Below are positions 43,023 to 51,991 of a stretch of 64,000 bases of DNA, piece after piece. The notes beneath the pieces were generated by a model. That model saw only the letters and a program-made list of their open reading frames with translations, made no database searches and was not told where the DNA came from. A program made the position numbers and the translations under genes. The stretch spans positions 1 through 64,000 of the forward strand of contig NZ_JAENIO010000012.1 of NCBI RefSeq assembly GCF_016595415.1, read 5' to 3'. The first letter of the stretch is position 1, and the number at the start of each line of letters is the position of its first letter. Origin of the DNA: Roseibacillus ishigakijimensis (GTDB lineage Bacteria; Verrucomicrobiota; Verrucomicrobiia; Verrucomicrobiales; Akkermansiaceae).

Positions 43023-43061
43023 ATCCGAGTGGGCCCTCTGGGCGAGCCGTTCGCAGGGGCA

Positions 43062-43094
43062 CAGAAAAAGCGGGCTCGCAATGAGACCGCTTGT
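43062..43094 (-). terminator. Terminator for the second candidate selenoprotein gene
   Basis: On the minus strand AAGCGG, one mismatch, CTC, a five-base loop, GAG, one mismatch, CCGCTT, followed by a short T-run. It lies about 40 bases after the TAG stop at 43130. The plus-strand ilvA gene ends just beyond it, so it may serve both strands. Confidence 0.6.
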
Positions 43095-43129
43095 TGGGTA
43101 AATTTGAAAAAGAGGATTACTGGAAGGTG

Positions 43130-43825
43130 CTATTCTTTGGTCAGTTCCGCGATTTTGGCAAAGGCGGCGGCTTGTCCCTTCGCGAGGCTGTTGCCTTCTC
43201 CGTCGACGAGGTGGTATTCCGGCACCGCGTTGGTCGTCTTGTAATCTCTCATCGTGCTGCGGTCGACTTTATCGGGGAGCACGGTGAGCCAGGGGAATGA
43301 TTCTTTCTCGGCCCATTCTTCCGCCGCATCGTCATCTTGGTCGAGGGAGACGTGAATCATCTCCACGTTAGCCAGGTCCGCGATTTCTTTTTTGTATTTC
43401 TCCACCAACTGTGGAGCAGAAGCCCGGCAAGGGCCTCACCAGGAGGCGGAGAAGTAGAGTAGGTAATACTCTGGCTTCTTCTCCATTTCGGCTCGCTTCA
43501 TGCGCTTACCGTCCAAGCGGCTCAAGACCCGGTCCGTCAGCTCTTTGCCGACTTTCTGTTCTTCCAGGTTGACTTCGGAGGCCGGTGCCTCCGCTTCTTT
43601 TTCCGCCCATTCCTGGAGGAAAGTGATGTCTTCTGCCGACAGTTTGTCTTGGATGAAAATCAACTGGCGTCCATTGGTGAGGACAGTGACCTCGCCCGAA
43701 GTGGCGTCGTAGGCTTGTAGCTCGCCTTCAAAAGTGCGCTCGCCGTCCGAGCTGGTCCAAGTCCGGGCCGGGGCCCAGACCAAACCGGCGGCCAGACAGC
43801 TGGCAATGAGGAATTTCGTGCTCAT
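43130..43825 (-). CDS. Candidate selenoprotein: SHD1-thioredoxin fusion with W-U-G-P-C
   Basis: Read as one frame it is 231 residues, with a single in-frame TGA at codon 130 (43438-43436) and a TAG stop. Signal peptide MSTKFLIASCLAAGLVWA is followed by an SHD1-like domain (about 22-72: RTWTSSDGERTFEGELQAYD, then DKLSAEDITFLQEW). A thioredoxin-like domain follows: YLLYFSASW, TGA, G-P-C-R. The TGA therefore replaces the first cysteine of WCGPC in the tryparedoxin/nucleoredoxin style. The later domain is intact (VEMIHVSLDQDDDAAEEW, then FPWLTVLPD). A hairpin with loop AGUUG follows the TGA. A mutant split gene is the alternative. Expected role: a secreted thiol oxidoreductase. Confidence 0.8.
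43400..43416 (-). promoter_or_regulatory. Putative SECIS hairpin after TGA codon 130
   Basis: On the minus strand CTCCAC (43416-43411), loop AGTTG (43410-43406), GTGGAG (43405-43400): a six-bp perfect stem with a five-base loop. The loop G is 27 bases after the TGA. Same AGTT loop start and similar distance as at 17883-17901. Confidence 0.65.
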
Positions 43826-44143
43826 ATCTCTTAGCATAACGTTTCGTAAGAGAGTCTTCACTCAAAAAAATTCCGCGAATTTGTTGATTCTGCCGGAGAA
43901 AATGTTCCTGCCGAGAGTTCCCGGGGCTTGACTTCCTTTCCGGTGGGGCGCATCACCCCGCTGTTGTGATTCTCCTTCCTTTCCGTTCGATGCGACTTGC
44001 AGTGGCTAAGATTTGGCGCTCTGTGGCGAAGGATGTGATGGGATAGAGAGAATCGAAATCCATTCCTCCGGGGCCGTAAGCCAGACCGGAGGGAGGATGC
44101 TTCTTTCCCTGCGGTGGGCGAAGGCGCTCCGGTATGAGCGACT
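43826..44143. other. Divergent intergenic region, no gene seen
   Basis: A 318-base gap between the candidate selenoprotein gene and the DMT transporter, which is transcribed away from it. I looked for a tRNA-Sec-like fold here and saw none. It should contain promoters for both genes, but I cannot place them confidently. Confidence 0.5.
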
Positions 44144-45004
44144 ATGACCGAAGCTGTATCCACTCGCAAAGGCATCTTTCTGATGCTGATGTCCGTTATT
44201 TTCTTTTCCGCCAACTGCCTGATCATTCGTTGGGTCGGGTTGTATGCTGCGGTGGATGGATGGTTGTCCTCCTTTACGAGAGGCTTGGCGGGCACTCTCT
44301 TCGTGCTCGCCGTCTACTCGCGGGGACGGGGTCTCCAGTTGGCTCATCTCGTCCGCCCCATGCTTATTCTGCGGGGGGTTTTGGGGGTGGTGACCATCAC
44401 CATGCTTTACTTCACCATCCATCATCTGGGGGCGGGGCGCGCGTTGGTGATCAATTTGACTTACCCGCTTTTTGCGGCCTTGCTGGCGGCGGTGGCACTG
44501 CGGGAGTTCCCCCGGCCGACCACCCTGGGGCTCCTGGTGGTGGCTCTGGGCGGGCTTTTGCTGTTTTTTTGGGAAAGTCTCCGGGGGGCCACTTTCGGCT
44601 TTTACGATTTCATTGGTTTGCTGGGAGCTGCTTTGGCGGGGGCGACAGTGGTGGTGATTCGCAAATTGACGGCTACCGAGACGGCCCCCACCATTTATTC
44701 CGGGCAATGTCTTGTTACTTTGGTGGCGACCTTCCCCCTCGCGGCCCCGGGTTTCGGGGACGCTTCCGCCCTGGCGTGGGGATTCCTCATGGCGGGTGGC
44801 GTGATGGTGGCCTACGGGCAAATTCTCATCACCCGGGGCTTTTATCACCTCAATGTTGCCCAGGGTTCGGCCATTCAAATGCTGATTCCCTTGCTCACGG
44901 GGGGAGGGGCTTTCTTTTTGTTCGGGGAACGCTTGAGCACGACCGAGCTGGCCGGGGCGGTTGTCACGCTCTTCGCCACCTGGCGGATTTCTCTCCAGCG
45001 TTGA
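44144..45004 (+). CDS. DMT-family (EamA) transporter
   Basis: A 286-residue protein with ten transmembrane helices in two EamA repeats: GIFLMLMSVIFFSANCLIIR at the start, ALVINLTYPLFAALLAAV, and LGAALAGATVVVIRKL. The C-terminal half contains FYHLNVAQGSAIQMLIPLLT and ELAGAVVTLFATW. It is probably a metabolite exporter of unknown substrate. It is a separate paralogue from the EamA protein near 24 kb. Confidence 0.88.
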   Translation: MTEAVSTRKGIFLMLMSVIFFSANCLIIRWVGLYAAVDGWLSSFTRGLAGTLFVLAVYSRGRGLQLAHLVRPMLILRGVLGVVTITMLYFTIHHLGAGRALVINLTYPLFAALLAAVALREFPRPTTLGLLVVALGGLLLFFWESLRGATFGFYDFIGLLGAALAGATVVVIRKLTATETAPTIYSGQCLVTLVATFPLAAPGFGDASALAWGFLMAGGVMVAYGQILITRGFYHLNVAQGSAIQMLIPLLTGGGAFFLFGERLSTTELAGAVVTLFATWRISLQR

Positions 45005-45035
45005 ACTCGGGGTCCGGTCCGGGCCTGGATATAGC

Positions 45036-45070
45036 AATCCCGCAGGATTCATGAAAAATCCTGCGGGATT
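45036..45070. repeat. 14-bp perfect inverted repeat
   Basis: AATCCCGCAGGATT (45036-45049) and AATCCTGCGGGATT (45057-45070) around a seven-base loop, 31 bases past the transporter stop and 127 bases before lysS. No T-run follows, so it is not a typical intrinsic terminator. It could be a terminator needing another factor, or a regulatory stem before lysS. Confidence 0.6.
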
Positions 45071-45196
45071 ACAGTTCCCCCCAAAAAGTTAGAAACCCAG
45101 AATAGGAACCAAAACGATTTCCGCAAGCACAAACTCTGCATTTTCCCTGTTCATTACCGCGATTCTCTCCAATAAACCCCTTTTCCAATCTGATTC

Positions 45197-46678
45197 ATGA
45201 GCGCAGACGCCCCAAACAACCAGCCGAAGTCCACTGTGGAAGAATTGATCGCCGTGCGCCGGGAGAAACTCGGGAAACTCCGCGAGATGGGCCATGATCC
45301 TTATGGTCAGTCCTTTGCTGTGACCCATACTCCGGGCGAGTTGAAAGCGAAGTTCGAGAACGATCTCGCCGCCACGATTGCCGGTCGGGTGGTCGCCATC
45401 CGGGACTTTGGCAAAAGCGTCTTTTGCACCCTGGGCGACGCCGAGGGGCGCATCCAGATTTATCTGAACAAGAAGCAGCTCAGTGAGGAGCAGTGGGAGC
45501 TCTACCAGTGCCTTGATATGGGCGATTGGGTGGGAGTGAGCGGGACGACCTTTACGACTGGAAAGGGCGAGCCTTCCCTGCAAGTGGCCGAGCTGACCGT
45601 GCTCTCCAAGGCTCTGCGTCCCATGCCGGACAAATGGCAGGGCTTGACCGATCGGGAGACCAAGTATCGCAAGCGCCATCTGGACCTGATGTCCAATGAG
45701 GCCAGCGCGGAAATCTTCGTCACCCGCTCCCGCATGGTGGCCGAGATTCGCAATTTTCTTCACGAGCGCGGCTACCTCGAGGTGGAAACGCCCATGTTGC
45801 AGGCTGTGGCGGGCGGTGCGGCGGCCCGTCCCTTCGAGACCCATCACAACGCGCTCAGTATGGCCCTGACCCTGCGCATCGCACCCGAGCTCTTCCTCAA
45901 GCGTCTTTTGGTCGGTGGCTTTACCAAGATTTTCGAACTCAATCGAAACTTCCGCAATGAGGGCATTTCCCGGCGCCACAATCCCGAGTTCACCATGCTG
46001 GAGGCTTACCAGGCCTTCGCTGACTTCGAGATCATGGCCGAAATGGTGGAGGAGATGACCTGCCATCTGGCTGAGAAGTTCTGCGGTGGTCTCCAGATCG
46101 AGCACAAGGATGAGGAGGGGAATGTCACCCGCACTATCAATCTGGAGCGTCCTTGGAAGCGCGCCAATTACCACGATTTGGTCAAGGAAGTGGCGGGGGA
46201 TGACTTCTTCGACCTCACGCCAGAAGAGCGGCGGGCCAAGTGCGATGAGCTGGGAGTGCAGATCTCTCCTGAGATGGAGGATTACGAGGTCATTCAGCAA
46301 GTCTTCGAGAAAAAGGTCGAGGAGCACACCTTCGATCCTTGTTTCGTCACGCGCGTCCCCAGCGAGCTGATTCCCTTGGCTAAAGTGACTCCAGGAGGAA
46401 AGACGGTGGAGGTTTACGAACTCATCATCAATGGTCAGGAGATTTCTCCCGGGTATTCTGAGCTGAATGATCCCGATGTCCAGCGCGAGCGCCTGGAGCA
46501 CCAGGCCGGGGGCGAGGAGGAGCAGTTGGTGGACTATGATTTCATCGAGACCCTGGAGCACGGCATGCCTCCGGCGGGTGGCATCGGCATCGGTATTGAT
46601 CGGCTCATCATGATGCTCACTGGGGCCCCGACCATTCGCGACGTGGTCCTTTTCCCTTTGCTCAAGAAAAAGGACTGA
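45197..46678 (+). CDS. lysS: Lysyl-tRNA synthetase (class II)
   Basis: A 493-residue protein. The N-terminal OB-fold (about 45-160) binds the anticodon. The class II core carries motif 2 (NRNFRNEGISRRHNPEF and TMLEAYQAFADFE) and motif 3 (GGIGIGIDRLIMMLTGAPTIR). HHNALSMALTLRIAPELFLK is the lysine site. It charges tRNA-Lys. It is a single gene with a long hairpin upstream. Confidence 0.96.
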   Translation: MSADAPNNQPKSTVEELIAVRREKLGKLREMGHDPYGQSFAVTHTPGELKAKFENDLAATIAGRVVAIRDFGKSVFCTLGDAEGRIQIYLNKKQLSEEQWELYQCLDMGDWVGVSGTTFTTGKGEPSLQVAELTVLSKALRPMPDKWQGLTDRETKYRKRHLDLMSNEASAEIFVTRSRMVAEIRNFLHERGYLEVETPMLQAVAGGAAARPFETHHNALSMALTLRIAPELFLKRLLVGGFTKIFELNRNFRNEGISRRHNPEFTMLEAYQAFADFEIMAEMVEEMTCHLAEKFCGGLQIEHKDEEGNVTRTINLERPWKRANYHDLVKEVAGDDFFDLTPEERRAKCDELGVQISPEMEDYEVIQQVFEKKVEEHTFDPCFVTRVPSELIPLAKVTPGGKTVEVYELIINGQEISPGYSELNDPDVQRERLEHQAGGEEEQLVDYDFIETLEHGMPPAGGIGIGIDRLIMMLTGAPTIRDVVLFPLLKKKD

Positions 46679-46827
46679 TCCTGCGGGAGGGTCTCACCGG
46701 GAAATCTTCTTGAGGAAAGAGAGTCTCCCGGTGGGTTCAGGCGGGCCGCCGCCGCCAGCGAGGACCCCTTTGTCCGCCCATTCGCCAGCCAGGAAGGCCA
46801 GCAAATGGGAAGGCTGGGGAAGGCTCT

Positions 46828-47706
46828 TTAGAAGCGCCAGGAGCCTTCGAGTCCGAGGACGAGGCTGCCATCGAAATCGCGGCTGTCGAGCTGGTCGCCA
46901 TCGGAGTCCTCTACTTCCAGTTCCCCGCCAAAGGTGTAGCCGAGGTGGCCGGTGAGGCTGAGGTTTTCGTGGAATTGATGAGTCGCGGCTAGAGCGATGC
47001 GGTGCTGCCGGAATTGCCCGATCCCGTCCGGGGCGGCGTCGGAATTCTCCGCGAGGCGATGGCGGTCGCTTTGATAGCTGTAGACGAGGGAGAGGGCGAG
47101 GTCGTCCCGTGCATCCCAGCGCAGGCTGGCGGCCGGGCCGACGCGGAAGCCTTCCGGTGGCAGGGTGCTGAAGGTGAGGTCGGGGCAAATCTTCCAATCG
47201 ATCACGAGGATGGGGAAAACCTGCACGTCGTCTTCCAACTGGCTGCGCACACCCAGTCCGGCTCCGAGGGTGAGGCTGTCACTGACTTCGGTCCAGGCTG
47301 CGCCCATCCCGCCGTAGGTGAGGGCTTCCCCCCAATCGGCACCATCCTCGGCATCGGCCGCGACCCAGGGAATAGCCAGCCAGGTCCAGCCATTGGCGAG
47401 GGTGCCTTTGCTGACCACCGCCACTTGGGGGCGGTAGACGTCCTCCCAGGGGTTGACCAGAGTGTCGTCGAACTCGAAGTGTTCCCAGACGCCCCCGGCG
47501 GTGAGGCCCACGAAGTAGTCGTCGGTGAAGTGGAGGGGAGCGGAGACCCGGAAGCGGGCCGCCGAGCGGGAAAATTCCCCGCTGTCATCAATATCGGCCG
47601 CGAACTGGTGTTCGCCGCCGATGGCGAAGGGGGCGGGAATGAGCTGGGCTTGGGTGGCTGGAGCGAGGCCAGCCACCAGGCTGAGGGCGAGGGTGCTTTT
47701 TTTCAT
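46828..47706 (-). CDS. DUF6268-like outer-membrane beta-barrel protein
   Basis: A 292-residue protein with signal peptide MKKSTLALSLVAGLAPATQA. The rest consists of alternating amphipathic strands and glycine/aromatic turns, and it ends in an aromatic strand (GSLVLGLEGSWRF). It resembles the DUF6268 outer-membrane family. No plug or periplasmic domain is seen. The channel substrate is unknown. Confidence 0.65.
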   Translation of the reverse strand: MKKSTLALSLVAGLAPATQAQLIPAPFAIGGEHQFAADIDDSGEFSRSAARFRVSAPLHFTDDYFVGLTAGGVWEHFEFDDTLVNPWEDVYRPQVAVVSKGTLANGWTWLAIPWVAADAEDGADWGEALTYGGMGAAWTEVSDSLTLGAGLGVRSQLEDDVQVFPILVIDWKICPDLTFSTLPPEGFRVGPAASLRWDARDDLALSLVYSYQSDRHRLAENSDAAPDGIGQFRQHRIALAATHQFHENLSLTGHLGYTFGGELEVEDSDGDQLDSRDFDGSLVLGLEGSWRF

Positions 47707-47754
47707 GAAAGGGTCGGGATGCGGGTGAGCAATGAGTGTGCGAAGGGCTAGTGG

Positions 47755-48903
47755 TCAGTCGACGATTTTCCAGACGGCGCCTCCGCCCATTTCGACCACG
47801 TAGAGTTCTTGGTCGGCATCGGTGCCGAAGGAGGCCAGTTGCTGGAACTTTTTACCATCGGGTCGGGAGAGCGTGTCGGTGAGGTCTTTTTCGTCCACGG
47901 CCTCCCCATTTTCGTAGCGGAAGGACCAGATGCGGGGGTTGAGGTGATCGCTGTAGAGGTAGTGGCCGACCAGCTCCTGGACCGAGCCGCGATAGACGTA
48001 GCCGCCATTGATGGAGAGGCCTTCCCCGTTGCCCATGCCGTGCTTGTAAACGACCACCGGGTCGATGGCTCCTTCGGGTTTTGGTCCGCCCACACCCTCC
48101 TTGGGAGTCTCGATAAAGCCCTCGCGCGGACGCCAGCCGAAGTTGGCTCCCAGCAACTCGGAGTGGCTCACCACGTTCACTTCCTCCCAGTGATTCTGGC
48201 CCACGTCGGCGATGTAGAGGTGGTCGCCATCCCAGCCGCAGCGCCAGGGATTGCGGAGTCCATAGGCGTAGATTTCGGGGCTGCCTCCGCCATTGGCGAA
48301 AGGATTGTCCTCGGGGATGGTGTAGCCCTCCTCGCCAGAGACATCGATGCGGAGAATTTTTCCGAGGAGATTGCTCAGGTTCTGGGCGTTGTCCTCGGGA
48401 TCATTGGCCGAGCCGCCGTCCCCGGTGCCGATGTAGAGGCAGCCGTCGGGACCGAATTCCAGGTAGCCGCCGTTGTGATTGCCAAAGGGTTGCTTGAAGG
48501 TGAGGAGGAGCTCCTTGCTGGCGGGATCGCAGCGCAGGTCTTCCCCGGGATTGGTGACCGTGTAGCGGACAATCTCGTTGGTGCGATCGTGGTTGGAAAA
48601 GTTGACGTAGACCCGTCCGCTGGTGGCGTAGTCGGGGGCCAGGGCGAAGCCGAGGAGGCCTTCCTCATTGTGCTTGCGCGTCACTTCCTTGGAAATATCG
48701 AGAAATGGCTCCTCCAGGGTCTTCCCGGTGGCCTGATCGTGGAGATACACGGTGCCCGCTTGCTCCACGATGAAGAGGTGGTTGGCGTTGTCGGGCTTGG
48801 AAGTGACAAAAATGGGGCGTTCGAACTCGCCTCCCACGCGGGTGAGCTTGGGGTCGGCCTGCGCGAGGAGGGGAAAGAGGATGAGGGGTAGAAGTGTTCT
48901 CAT
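47755..48903 (-). CDS. PQQ-dependent sugar dehydrogenase-like protein (soluble GDH family)
   Basis: A 382-residue protein starting at MRTLLPLILFPLLAQA, a signal peptide. A six-bladed propeller of the GSDH (soluble glucose dehydrogenase) family follows: NEEGLLGFALAPDY, GNHNGGYLEFGPDG, YIGTGDGGSANDPEDNAQ, EIYAYGLRNPWRCGWD and YIADVGQNHWEEV. These match the sugar dehydrogenase/Hhip family, which uses PQQ. Activity and substrate are not proven. It is a single gene, 48 bases from the DUF6268-like start. Confidence 0.88.
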   Translation of the reverse strand: MRTLLPLILFPLLAQADPKLTRVGGEFERPIFVTSKPDNANHLFIVEQAGTVYLHDQATGKTLEEPFLDISKEVTRKHNEEGLLGFALAPDYATSGRVYVNFSNHDRTNEIVRYTVTNPGEDLRCDPASKELLLTFKQPFGNHNGGYLEFGPDGCLYIGTGDGGSANDPEDNAQNLSNLLGKILRIDVSGEEGYTIPEDNPFANGGGSPEIYAYGLRNPWRCGWDGDHLYIADVGQNHWEEVNVVSHSELLGANFGWRPREGFIETPKEGVGGPKPEGAIDPVVVYKHGMGNGEGLSINGGYVYRGSVQELVGHYLYSDHLNPRIWSFRYENGEAVDEKDLTDTLSRPDGKKFQQLASFGTDADQELYVVEMGGGAVWKIVD

Positions 48904-48955
48904 AGTTTCGTTTGTTATTGGGCAGTAAAGCAGTCCTTTGCCCGCCCGCAATCAT

Positions 48956-51499
48956 TCAGTTGCCGGAAGGGGACATTCCCTCCTCCAAATGGACCCGAAT
49001 GGCGAAAAAACGTCCTTTTTCGTCCCAGGGAATGTTCAGGCGGGCTTCCTCTCCCGTGCCGGGGAGGCTGCTGGTGGACTCGAGGGCCCAAGGCTCGTCC
49101 CCGGCCAGCAGCTCATAGGTGCGCCCCGCGAGGGTGGGGAAGACCAGTTCGCCCTGATTCGCTTGCTGCGGGTTTCTCCGCAAAACGGCCACGAAGCGCG
49201 CGTTGGCATCGCCGGGGTCGGTTCCGACGATGAGGACCTCCGCGCCGTTGCTCTGGCCGTCGCCATCGCTGTCTTCCTCCCCATCGCTGATGCCGTCGCC
49301 GTCGCTATCGCTTTGCCCGGGGTCCAGCCCCAGCGCGAGCTCGACTTCATCAGGTAGGCCGTCCCCATCGCGATCAGTGGTTTCCACAGGGCGCACCTGC
49401 AGGTCATCCAGGGAAAAGGCCTGCGCGGGCAGGGGAGTGGCACCGGTGAAGCTCTGCCCCGCGTTGGCTGCTCCCGGGCTGTGGCTCACATCCTCCCCGA
49501 AGCGGGTCCAGCTCAGGCTGCTCTCATCCGCTCCGCTGCCGGTCAAGCCGAGTGCGCCGAAGCCTACCGGCGGGGGATCGTCCTGGGCGACCGCAATCTC
49601 CTGGGAAGCCATCCCTGCCGCCGGGCCTTCGAGGGCCACAAAGCTGCCTTCGTAAGAGAGAAACTGCCGCACTTGTCCCGCCACCAGCAGGGCCAGGCCG
49701 TCGGGAGACCCGTTCTGGATGTCGCTCGGGAAGTGGCTGTAGATGCGGTAGCCATTGCTTTCTCCTGGTTGGGCAAAAGATTCGAAATCGCGCAGGGCCA
49801 CCGTGCGGTAGGGCCTTCGTTGGCTTTCGCTCCCGTTGTAAAAGACGACCTCCACCTCCTGTAGGTCTCCCCCGGCGGCCTCGAAGCCCGGGGCCACCAC
49901 CACCTCGATGAATTCGCCGTTGTCGGCTCCTGCGTTGTCGTAGTGGACTTCATTGAAAAAGACGGCGCTGGAGACCTCCCCGCCCTGGTCCGGCCCCCGC
50001 GTGGCGGTGAAGGTCAGGGTGAAGGAGGCCCCGGCGGGAATCTCGACCGCGACCGTGGTGACGAGGGTTTCGCTACGGGGCAGGGTCTCCTCCGGGCCTG
50101 CGAGGAAGGTTAGCTCCGACAGGTTGTGAGGCTCCCCCTCCTCGAGGCTCCAAGTGACCTGCAGTTGATCGGTGGTCCCGGGCGAGCGAGCGCCCAGCTG
50201 GCGGGCGAGGTAGCCAATCTCCAGTGCGGAGATGGCCGCCCCGGTCAGATTGTCGAAGGTGGCGGAGAAAACGATGGCCTCCTCCCCCGGCACGAAGGCC
50301 ACCGCTTCCTCGTGAGCGTAGCCTCCCGCAGCGGTGTCGTCGGCGAAATATCCCTGCCAGGTCGCGCCGCTGCTTTGCCAGGGCGGAGGAGCTTGTTGCC
50401 CGGCGAAGTCGGCGAAATCCTCGCTCACGGCGGGGGCCTCGGCGGTCAGCGGGTAGCTGGTGGCGGGCGGGATGGCGTCCGCGAGCGTGAAGTCGGCAAA
50501 GACCGCCCAGTGGTCGGAGGCGGTGCTGGAGGTTTCCGTGGGCAGAGGAGTTCCGCTTTTCGGGAGGCCCTGGGCATTGCTGGTATCGAGCGAGGAGCGA
50601 TAGATTTCCGCCCCCAGGGTGGTCAGGGCGGGGCTGGGGAGGAGGAAGTCGAGGACGGCCCCGCCCAGCATGAAGGTGTCGGCCTCGCCATTGAGGGCGC
50701 GGGCATCGAGGGCGACCAGATTCTGGGGCGCGGGAAAGTAGAAGTCCGGGTCGTTGGAGTAGCTCAGTGGCAGAGGCAGGTCGGTGCCGCGATTCCAAGT
50801 CGAGGGCAGTCCGGCGGGCTCGTTGGTAAAGGTGGTGCTGCTTCCCGAGAGGTTGAAGTCCCCGGTCACGATGAGGTTGTCGTCCTCATTCAGGCCGTGG
50901 CGTTGGAAGTAGTCGCGCACCCGGGCGAGCTCCACCGCGCGGCGGAAGCGGTCGTCCAGCCCGGTGGAGGACTTGGCGTGCAGGGTGAGCACGGTCACGG
51001 GCTCGGCCGCCCCCGGCACCGCAATGACGGCGGCGGGAATCACCCGCGTCACGTCCTTGGCCCGGCTGCTGTCCTCCCCCACGGCCCCGATGTCGGCCAG
51101 GTAGTCACTGGAGCCGATCTCATCGGTGGTCTCGAAGGGGTGGCGGGAGAGGATGGCATTGCGCAGGGTGAAATCGAAGACCCCGCTGTTGGTGGGAATG
51201 AGGACGTGGGGCAGCCCAAGCTCCCCGGCAAGGGCGTGGACATCGGAGGTGGTCCCGCCATTGGTGCCTCCGGAGATGTCGGCATTGGCCAGTTCCTGCA
51301 GGCACACCACATCAGCATCGATGCGGGCGAGGATGGCCCTCACCGCTTCGTAATCCTCGCTGCCGGGCTCATTGAGGGACTCGGTAATGTCGCCGTTTTG
51401 ATCGCGATTGGCCCCGATATTGAAGGTCACCACCCGCAGGGGCACGGCGGGGAGCGGGAGGAGGAGGCAGGTGAAGAGGGCAAGAAAAAGGCGGGGCAC
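48956..51499 (-). CDS. Secreted endonuclease/exonuclease/phosphatase protein with calcium-type repeats
   Basis: An 847-residue protein with signal MPRLFLALFTCLLLPLPAVP. An EEP domain occupies about 20-340: VVTFNIGAN, VVCLQELAN, VTGDFNLSG and TASDHWAVF give the Asn/Asp/His catalytic set. A central beta region follows. A lamin-tail-like segment (FFNEVHYDNAGADNGEFIEV) is near 520, and DGDG-rich thrombospondin type 3-like calcium repeats (DRDGDGLPDEVE, DSDGDGISDGEEDSDGDG) are near 730-770. It is probably an extracellular nuclease or phosphodiesterase. It starts to the right of the GSDH gene on the same strand. Confidence 0.82.
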   Translation of the reverse strand: MPRLFLALFTCLLLPLPAVPLRVVTFNIGANRDQNGDITESLNEPGSEDYEAVRAILARIDADVVCLQELANADISGGTNGGTTSDVHALAGELGLPHVLIPTNSGVFDFTLRNAILSRHPFETTDEIGSSDYLADIGAVGEDSSRAKDVTRVIPAAVIAVPGAAEPVTVLTLHAKSSTGLDDRFRRAVELARVRDYFQRHGLNEDDNLIVTGDFNLSGSSTTFTNEPAGLPSTWNRGTDLPLPLSYSNDPDFYFPAPQNLVALDARALNGEADTFMLGGAVLDFLLPSPALTTLGAEIYRSSLDTSNAQGLPKSGTPLPTETSSTASDHWAVFADFTLADAIPPATSYPLTAEAPAVSEDFADFAGQQAPPPWQSSGATWQGYFADDTAAGGYAHEEAVAFVPGEEAIVFSATFDNLTGAAISALEIGYLARQLGARSPGTTDQLQVTWSLEEGEPHNLSELTFLAGPEETLPRSETLVTTVAVEIPAGASFTLTFTATRGPDQGGEVSSAVFFNEVHYDNAGADNGEFIEVVVAPGFEAAGGDLQEVEVVFYNGSESQRRPYRTVALRDFESFAQPGESNGYRIYSHFPSDIQNGSPDGLALLVAGQVRQFLSYEGSFVALEGPAAGMASQEIAVAQDDPPPVGFGALGLTGSGADESSLSWTRFGEDVSHSPGAANAGQSFTGATPLPAQAFSLDDLQVRPVETTDRDGDGLPDEVELALGLDPGQSDSDGDGISDGEEDSDGDGQSNGAEVLIVGTDPGDANARFVAVLRRNPQQANQGELVFPTLAGRTYELLAGDEPWALESTSSLPGTGEEARLNIPWDEKGRFFAIRVHLEEGMSPSGN

Positions 51500-51559
51500 G
51501 CTCGCGAGCCTGCCACGCCTAAAGAGTTTCGGGTAGGATATTTACCGCTGGTCCGGTCA

Positions 51560-51946
51560 CTATTTCGCCACAAAGTCGAGCACCAGAATCTTGTCGATCT
51601 GGGGCTTGAAGAGAGCGACAAATTCCTGATGGGCCTCATGGGGCAGGTAGGCTTCCAAGCCCGCTTTGTCGGCAAAGGTCACCACAAAGCAATGGGTGAA
51701 TCCCTGAGCCATTCCGCGGCCATCGTCCACAGCGTGGCCCCATTCGTAATCGGTGATGGCCTCGATCTTGTCTTCCAGTTTGCCGAATTCCTCTTCGATC
51801 TTCTTGATTTGAGCCTCGGTGGTTTCTTCTTTGAACTTCACCATCACGATGTGGCGGAAGGGGGAGGAAGCGGCCTCACCATGGTGATCGGCGAACGCGA
51901 AGGTGGAGAAAAGGGCGAAAAGAGCGCAGAATAGGATGTGTTTCAT
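51560..51946 (-). CDS. Dabb family secreted protein
   Basis: A 128-residue protein with signal peptide MKHILFCALFALFSTFAFA. A ferredoxin-like stress-responsive A/B barrel (Dabb) domain follows: FRHIVMVKFKEETTEAQIKK, then HCFVVTFADKAGLEAYLPHEAH. Dabb proteins form dimeric barrels; the function is mostly unknown. It lies between the EEP gene and a rhomboid gene, all on the minus strand. Confidence 0.85.
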   Translation of the reverse strand: MKHILFCALFALFSTFAFADHHGEAASSPFRHIVMVKFKEETTEAQIKKIEEEFGKLEDKIEAITDYEWGHAVDDGRGMAQGFTHCFVVTFADKAGLEAYLPHEAHQEFVALFKPQIDKILVLDFVAK

Positions 51947-51991
51947 CGCCGCCATCATCGCCTTGAAGGCTGGAGCCCGCAATGTCTCATT

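Noticed and set aside
43826-44143. A tRNA-Sec gene in the gap next to the second candidate selenoprotein
   Set aside because: I looked for a long-extra-arm cloverleaf with a TCA anticodon and saw none.
50126-51934. 602-codon plus-strand frame opposite the EEP nuclease and Dabb genes
   Set aside because: No domains and low complexity; it mirrors two well-supported minus-strand genes.
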